Assembly (NCBI GenBank): GCA_003149835.1
Contig: QAMX01000077.1
Location: 1 to 36,964, forward strand
Length of the DNA stretch: 36,964 nt
Source of the DNA: Clostridiales bacterium
GTDB taxonomy: Bacteria > Bacillota > Clostridia > Oscillospirales > QAMX01
Reading direction: 5' to 3'
Part shown: in pieces, positions 34,189 through 36,964 of the stretch
How the letters are laid out: every line of letters starts with the position of its first letter
How positions within the stretch are numbered: the stretch's first letter is position 1
Notes under the pieces: generated by a model
Databases searched by the model: none
Told to the model about the DNA's origin: nothing
The model's input: only the letters and a program-made list of their open reading frames with translations
Made by a program: the position numbers and the translations under genes

Positions 34189-35502
34189 TTACGTTGCGTC
34201 GCCGAGCAGCGCCTCATCCATCAGCACAACGGAAATATCCACATATGCGCCCGGTTCCCGGTCGTAGAGATTCAGATCCCGGTATACCGTGAGCAGCAGC
34301 GCGTCGCCGACCTCGTGGGCATTTTTCAAATAGGTATAGGCGACGAGATCGGTGACCGCCACGCCGTCGATCTGGGTGATGACGTCGCCGGCAGTCAGCC
34401 CCTTTATGGCGGCGTCGCTGTCCGGATGCACCTCGGTCACATAAAGGCCGACCGGCAGGCCGTTGACCGCCGCGCGCAGCTCGGTCAAAAAGAGCCCGTT
34501 GATGCCGAGGGCGGGCTTGCCGGTAACCTTTCCATAAGTGACAAGCTCTTCAATAATGGTTTTCGCCGTGTTCATGGGAATCGCAAAGCCGAGCCCTTCA
34601 AACTCCTCGCCGATCTTCATCGAGGTGATGCCGACGACCTGACCGTATTGGTTGACGAGCGGGCCGCCGGAATTGCCGGGGTTAATCGAAGCGTCGGTCT
34701 GAATCAGCGAGATCACGCGGTTATCGATCAGCAAATCGCGGTTGATCGCGGAAATAATGCCCTGTGTCGTCGTGCCGCTCAGGCTGAGGCTGTACGGCGT
34801 CCCGACGGCGACGGCGAGATCGCCGACCTCCAAGGCGTCGGAATTGCCAAAGACCGCGGGCGTCAAGCCTTCGGCCGCGATTTTCACCACCGCCAGATCG
34901 GAAGATTCGTCATAGCCGATCAGAGCGGCGTCATATTTCGTCCCGTTATTGAGGACGACCGTGACGACCGTCATATTTTCAATGACGTGGTAATTGGTGA
35001 CAATAAAGCCGTTGTCCGTCATGATAATGCCGGAGCCTAAACCGGAGCGGTAAGGGTTGCTCACGAGGATACTTACGACGCTGGGCTGAATCCGTTTGGC
35101 GATTTCCGGAACTGTGAGCACGCCGTCGTTTTCCACCGGCGTCGTCGTGACCAATTCAGGCGGGTCGTTGATATCGAGCTCGACGCTCGCCGACGTCCCG
35201 TCGGAGGGAGCCGCGGTAGTCGCGGACGGGGCAAACGGGTTTTCATCGTTTCGATTGCCGATCACCAGCGAAAAACGCCCGGATTCGTTGGTGACAATGG
35301 CCGAATGGTAGACGATCATCATGCCGGCCACCGAGACGCCGACGAGCAGCAACAGCGCCACGACGCAGAGCGCGATGACGCCGCCGTTTTTCTGCTTTTT
35401 GCCGCTGATATGAAATTTAATCTCAGCGCTCTGCGCCGGTTCACCGGCCAACAGCTCGGCATTCGGCTCGGCCGGATATTCTTTGTCCGGTAGGTGATCC
35501 AT
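34189..35502 (-). CDS. HtrA/DegP-like membrane-anchored serine protease
   Basis: The ATG at 35502 gives 437 residues. After a cytoplasmic segment, one transmembrane helix spans about 41-63, then a Ser/Thr/Pro-rich linker (about 85-125). The trypsin-like domain has the triad H172 (TNYHVIE), D202 (SSDLAVVKI) and S278 (GNSGGPL). A single PDZ domain follows (about 332-420, with LTAGDVITQIDGV). It acts outside the membrane on misfolded proteins. The longer open frame upstream (to 35646) lacks a ribosome binding site. In many Firmicutes an htrA gene lies near a two-component system; here a histidine kinase is two genes away on the same strand. Confidence 0.94.
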   Translation of the reverse strand: MDHLPDKEYPAEPNAELLAGEPAQSAEIKFHISGKKQKNGGVIALCVVALLLLVGVSVAGMMIVYHSAIVTNESGRFSLVIGNRNDENPFAPSATTAAPSDGTSASVELDINDPPELVTTTPVENDGVLTVPEIAKRIQPSVVSILVSNPYRSGLGSGIIMTDNGFIVTNYHVIENMTVVTVVLNNGTKYDAALIGYDESSDLAVVKIAAEGLTPAVFGNSDALEVGDLAVAVGTPYSLSLSGTTTQGIISAINRDLLIDNRVISLIQTDASINPGNSGGPLVNQYGQVVGITSMKIGEEFEGLGFAIPMNTAKTIIEELVTYGKVTGKPALGINGLFLTELRAAVNGLPVGLYVTEVHPDSDAAIKGLTAGDVITQIDGVAVTDLVAYTYLKNAHEVGDALLLTVYRDLNLYDREPGAYVDISVVLMDEALLGDAT

Positions 35503-35642
35503 CTTCCTGTCACGCCCTTTCGCTTTTATCCAACAAAATCCTTCCCCCGATACGCCCCGCCTGAGCATACGCCGGCCAAGGCAGGGCTTTTCGCGCGGCC
35601 GGCCGTCTCGTTGTCCGACCGCTCTCAAAAAGCCGGAGGCCG

Positions 35643-36017
35643 TCACTTGAACATCGAAAATTGGAACGCTTCGTCAACCCACTGCATCAGTTCGTCGTCG
35701 ATCTCTTTTTCCGTTTCGATCGCCACATGATGCGTCCAGCGGTTTGGATATGCCTCTACTGCCTGCGCTATGCGGGACGATTCTTTTCTGCACGGCAATC
35801 CAAAGGAAATCAGCAAATATTGCGCCGGCCAGCCTTTCACTTTTCTCCACGGCAGAGAAGCCATCGCAAATATATGGCGGTTCCGAAAAGAAATTTGCGT
35901 TTTTGAAACCCTTATGCTGATATCCGGATATTTTTTCTTCAATTCATCCCGAAATACCGTATATACCGGCAGCATTTGCGGCATTCGCTCAAAGTACAGC
36001 AGTTCATCCTCAGTCAT
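35643..36017 (-). CDS. DUF5655-family protein
   Basis: The 124-residue protein matches the DUF5655 pattern: KTQISFRNRHIFAM in the first half, YLLISFGL, RIAQAVEAYPNRWTHHV and the C-terminal EIDDELMQWVDEAF. These are small cytoplasmic proteins related in shape to YdhG/MmcQ-type folds and of unknown function; some are listed as DNA-binding or transporter-like by homology, without strong support. The ATG at 36017 has AGGAAGG 7 bases upstream. It lies 140 bases before htrA and 269 bases after the histidine kinase gene; a minus-strand TATTAT near 36235 could be its -10, without a clear -35. Confidence 0.85.
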   Translation of the reverse strand: MTEDELLYFERMPQMLPVYTVFRDELKKKYPDISIRVSKTQISFRNRHIFAMASLPWRKVKGWPAQYLLISFGLPCRKESSRIAQAVEAYPNRWTHHVAIETEKEIDDELMQWVDEAFQFSMFK

Positions 36018-36286
36018 GCGTCCGCCTTCCTGAACCGGCCTTTATGCGCGGCCGTCTCCGCAAGCGTCTATTCCGCCCCGCCGATTTTTCTAAACCGTTC
36101 TTTCGCTTGAAGTTCTCAGCAAGTTCCATTTCTATGGCCTTCTCTTCCTGTTGTCAGCCGCGCACACGCTGCCAAAAGGGGCGGGCCGGCGTTCACCGCG
36201 TTCTGTATCCCGTGCCCTTCGGGGTATGCTTATCATAATACAAGCGGCAGGGCGGTTTGTTATGGGTTTGTAAATGTTCTCGGAAT

Positions 36287-36964
36287 TCATTGTTCCGGCT
36301 TTGCAAGCGCGGATTTGGACGGGCTCTGGCTCTTTCCGCCGCGTTTTGCAGGTTCCAAGGTGAACGTAAAGCGCACCCAGTGCCCGTATTCGCTCTCGGC
36401 GACAATTTCCTGATGCAGGTTGTTGAGAATCGATTTCACGATGTAAAGCCCGAGTCCGGTGCTGGATTTGTCCATGCCGCGCGAGCGGTCGGCCTTATAA
36501 AAACGGTCGAAAATAAACGGGAGCTGCTCCTTGGCGATCCCCTTGCCCGTGTTAAACACGGAGACAAGCACTTTGTCGTTGCGCTCCGAAACCGTTACGG
36601 AGATTTTTCCGCCCTCGTTGCCGTATTTGACTGCGTTATCAATGAGATTGGTCACGACCTGCGTCAGCGCGTCTTCGTCCCCGCGTACAAAGCAGCGCGC
36701 GTCCGGAAGGTCGATATCGACGTCGAGGTGCTTGTCTTCAATGGCCTGCTCTGCGTTAATGACGACGGAGCTGACGATCGAAGAGATATCGACGTTGGTG
36801 ATATTCAGGTCCTGCATACCCGATTGGAGCCGCGTCGCCAAAAGCAGCTTGGAGACGAGCCGGGACAGCCGGTGGACCTCGGCGCTGACGATTTCGAGGT
36901 AATGCGGCGCCTTGTCGGGCGGAATTGTCCCGTCGGTGATGCCGTCGATAAAGCCGCCGATGGT
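36287..36964 (-). CDS. Sensor histidine kinase, 3' part (5' end outside the window)
   Basis: The frame is open to the right edge and encodes 225 residues of the C-terminal half. The first 45 residues are the second helix of the dimerisation domain (TIGGFIDGI, then a PPDKAPHYLEIVSAEVHRLSRLV segment), so the phosphorylated His lies just beyond the edge. The HATPase domain shows the N box (NLIDNAVKYG), G1 (NTGKGI), the F box (FIFDRFYKADRSR) and G2 (STGLGLYIVKSI). This is a HisKA/HATPase kinase of the PhoR/ResE-like type. The sensor domain and any response regulator should lie upstream, outside the window. It ends in a Lys/Ser-rich tail. Confidence 0.93.
   Translation of the reverse strand, partial: TIGGFIDGITDGTIPPDKAPHYLEIVSAEVHRLSRLVSKLLLATRLQSGMQDLNITNVDISSIVSSVVINAEQAIEDKHLDVDIDLPDARCFVRGDEDALTQVVTNLIDNAVKYGNEGGKISVTVSERNDKVLVSVFNTGKGIAKEQLPFIFDRFYKADRSRGMDKSSTGLGLYIVKSILNNLHQEIVAESEYGHWVRFTFTLEPAKRGGKSQSPSKSALAKPEQ

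Noticed and set aside
33973..35040. A 355-residue plus-strand open frame opposite htrA
   Set aside because: It is the complement of the HtrA protease with its intact triad and PDZ domain, and shows no family signature of its own.

Overview
The window looks like a chromosomal segment of a GC-rich, Gram-positive, anaerobic Clostridia-type bacterium, plausibly Oscillospirales or a relative. That is an inference from three things: strong AGGAGG-type ribosome binding sites with many GTG and TTG starts, sigma-A promoters close to TTGACA-17-TATAAT, and gene families and orders typical of Firmicutes (dprA-topA-trmFO, plsX-acpP-rnc, a short Elp3-like radical SAM protein beside rnc, a TraX-family protein, DUF2156). 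I see no rRNA, tRNA, CRISPR array, prophage or intact insertion sequence.

Layout. 1-1445: a small membrane-anchored protein and a YfcE/MJ0936-type phosphodiesterase on the plus strand. 1405-4212: minus-strand genes for a zinc-ribbon membrane protein, an amidohydrolase and a TraX-family membrane protein. 4507-13850: a long plus-strand housekeeping block with greA, a membrane protein, a TrmH-type rRNA methylase, dprA, topA, trmFO, plsX, acpP and rnc; several neighbours overlap by 4 bases. 14191-16158: the radical SAM gene and a Cys-rich protein of unknown function closed by a strong terminator. 16329-18903: minus-strand AraC/GyrI-like regulator and a GtrII-like polytopic membrane protein. 19008-22972: plus-strand TagA/WecG glycosyltransferase, a thymidylate kinase homologue, a DUF2156 protein, a GNAT acetyltransferase and a DJ-1/PfpI protein.

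22981-24870: a convergent junction containing a 30-residue membrane microprotein on the minus strand, then mltG. 24918-27599: a minus-strand surface-polysaccharide operon (GT4 glycosyltransferase, O-antigen-ligase-like protein) with a consensus promoter. 27621-28046: the C-terminal remnant of a DDE transposase. 28090-33794: leuA, cimA, an Fe-S aldo/keto reductase and a cysteine synthase. 33939-36964: minus-strand HtrA protease, a DUF5655 protein and the 3' part of a sensor histidine kinase cut by the window edge.

How the genes fit together. The core block serves transcription, DNA topology, rRNA/tRNA modification and phospholipid synthesis. TagA/WecG, the GtrII-like protein, GT4, the ligase-like protein and MltG all point to envelope glycopolymer and peptidoglycan work. 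LeuA and CimA commit carbon to leucine and isoleucine, and the cysteine synthase adds another amino-acid step. No clearly new multi-gene system is visible. The best unexplained items are the microprotein at 23037-23129, the 20-cysteine protein at 15294-16106, the hairpin plus T-run in the greA leader, and a leuA promoter placed inside a decayed transposase.
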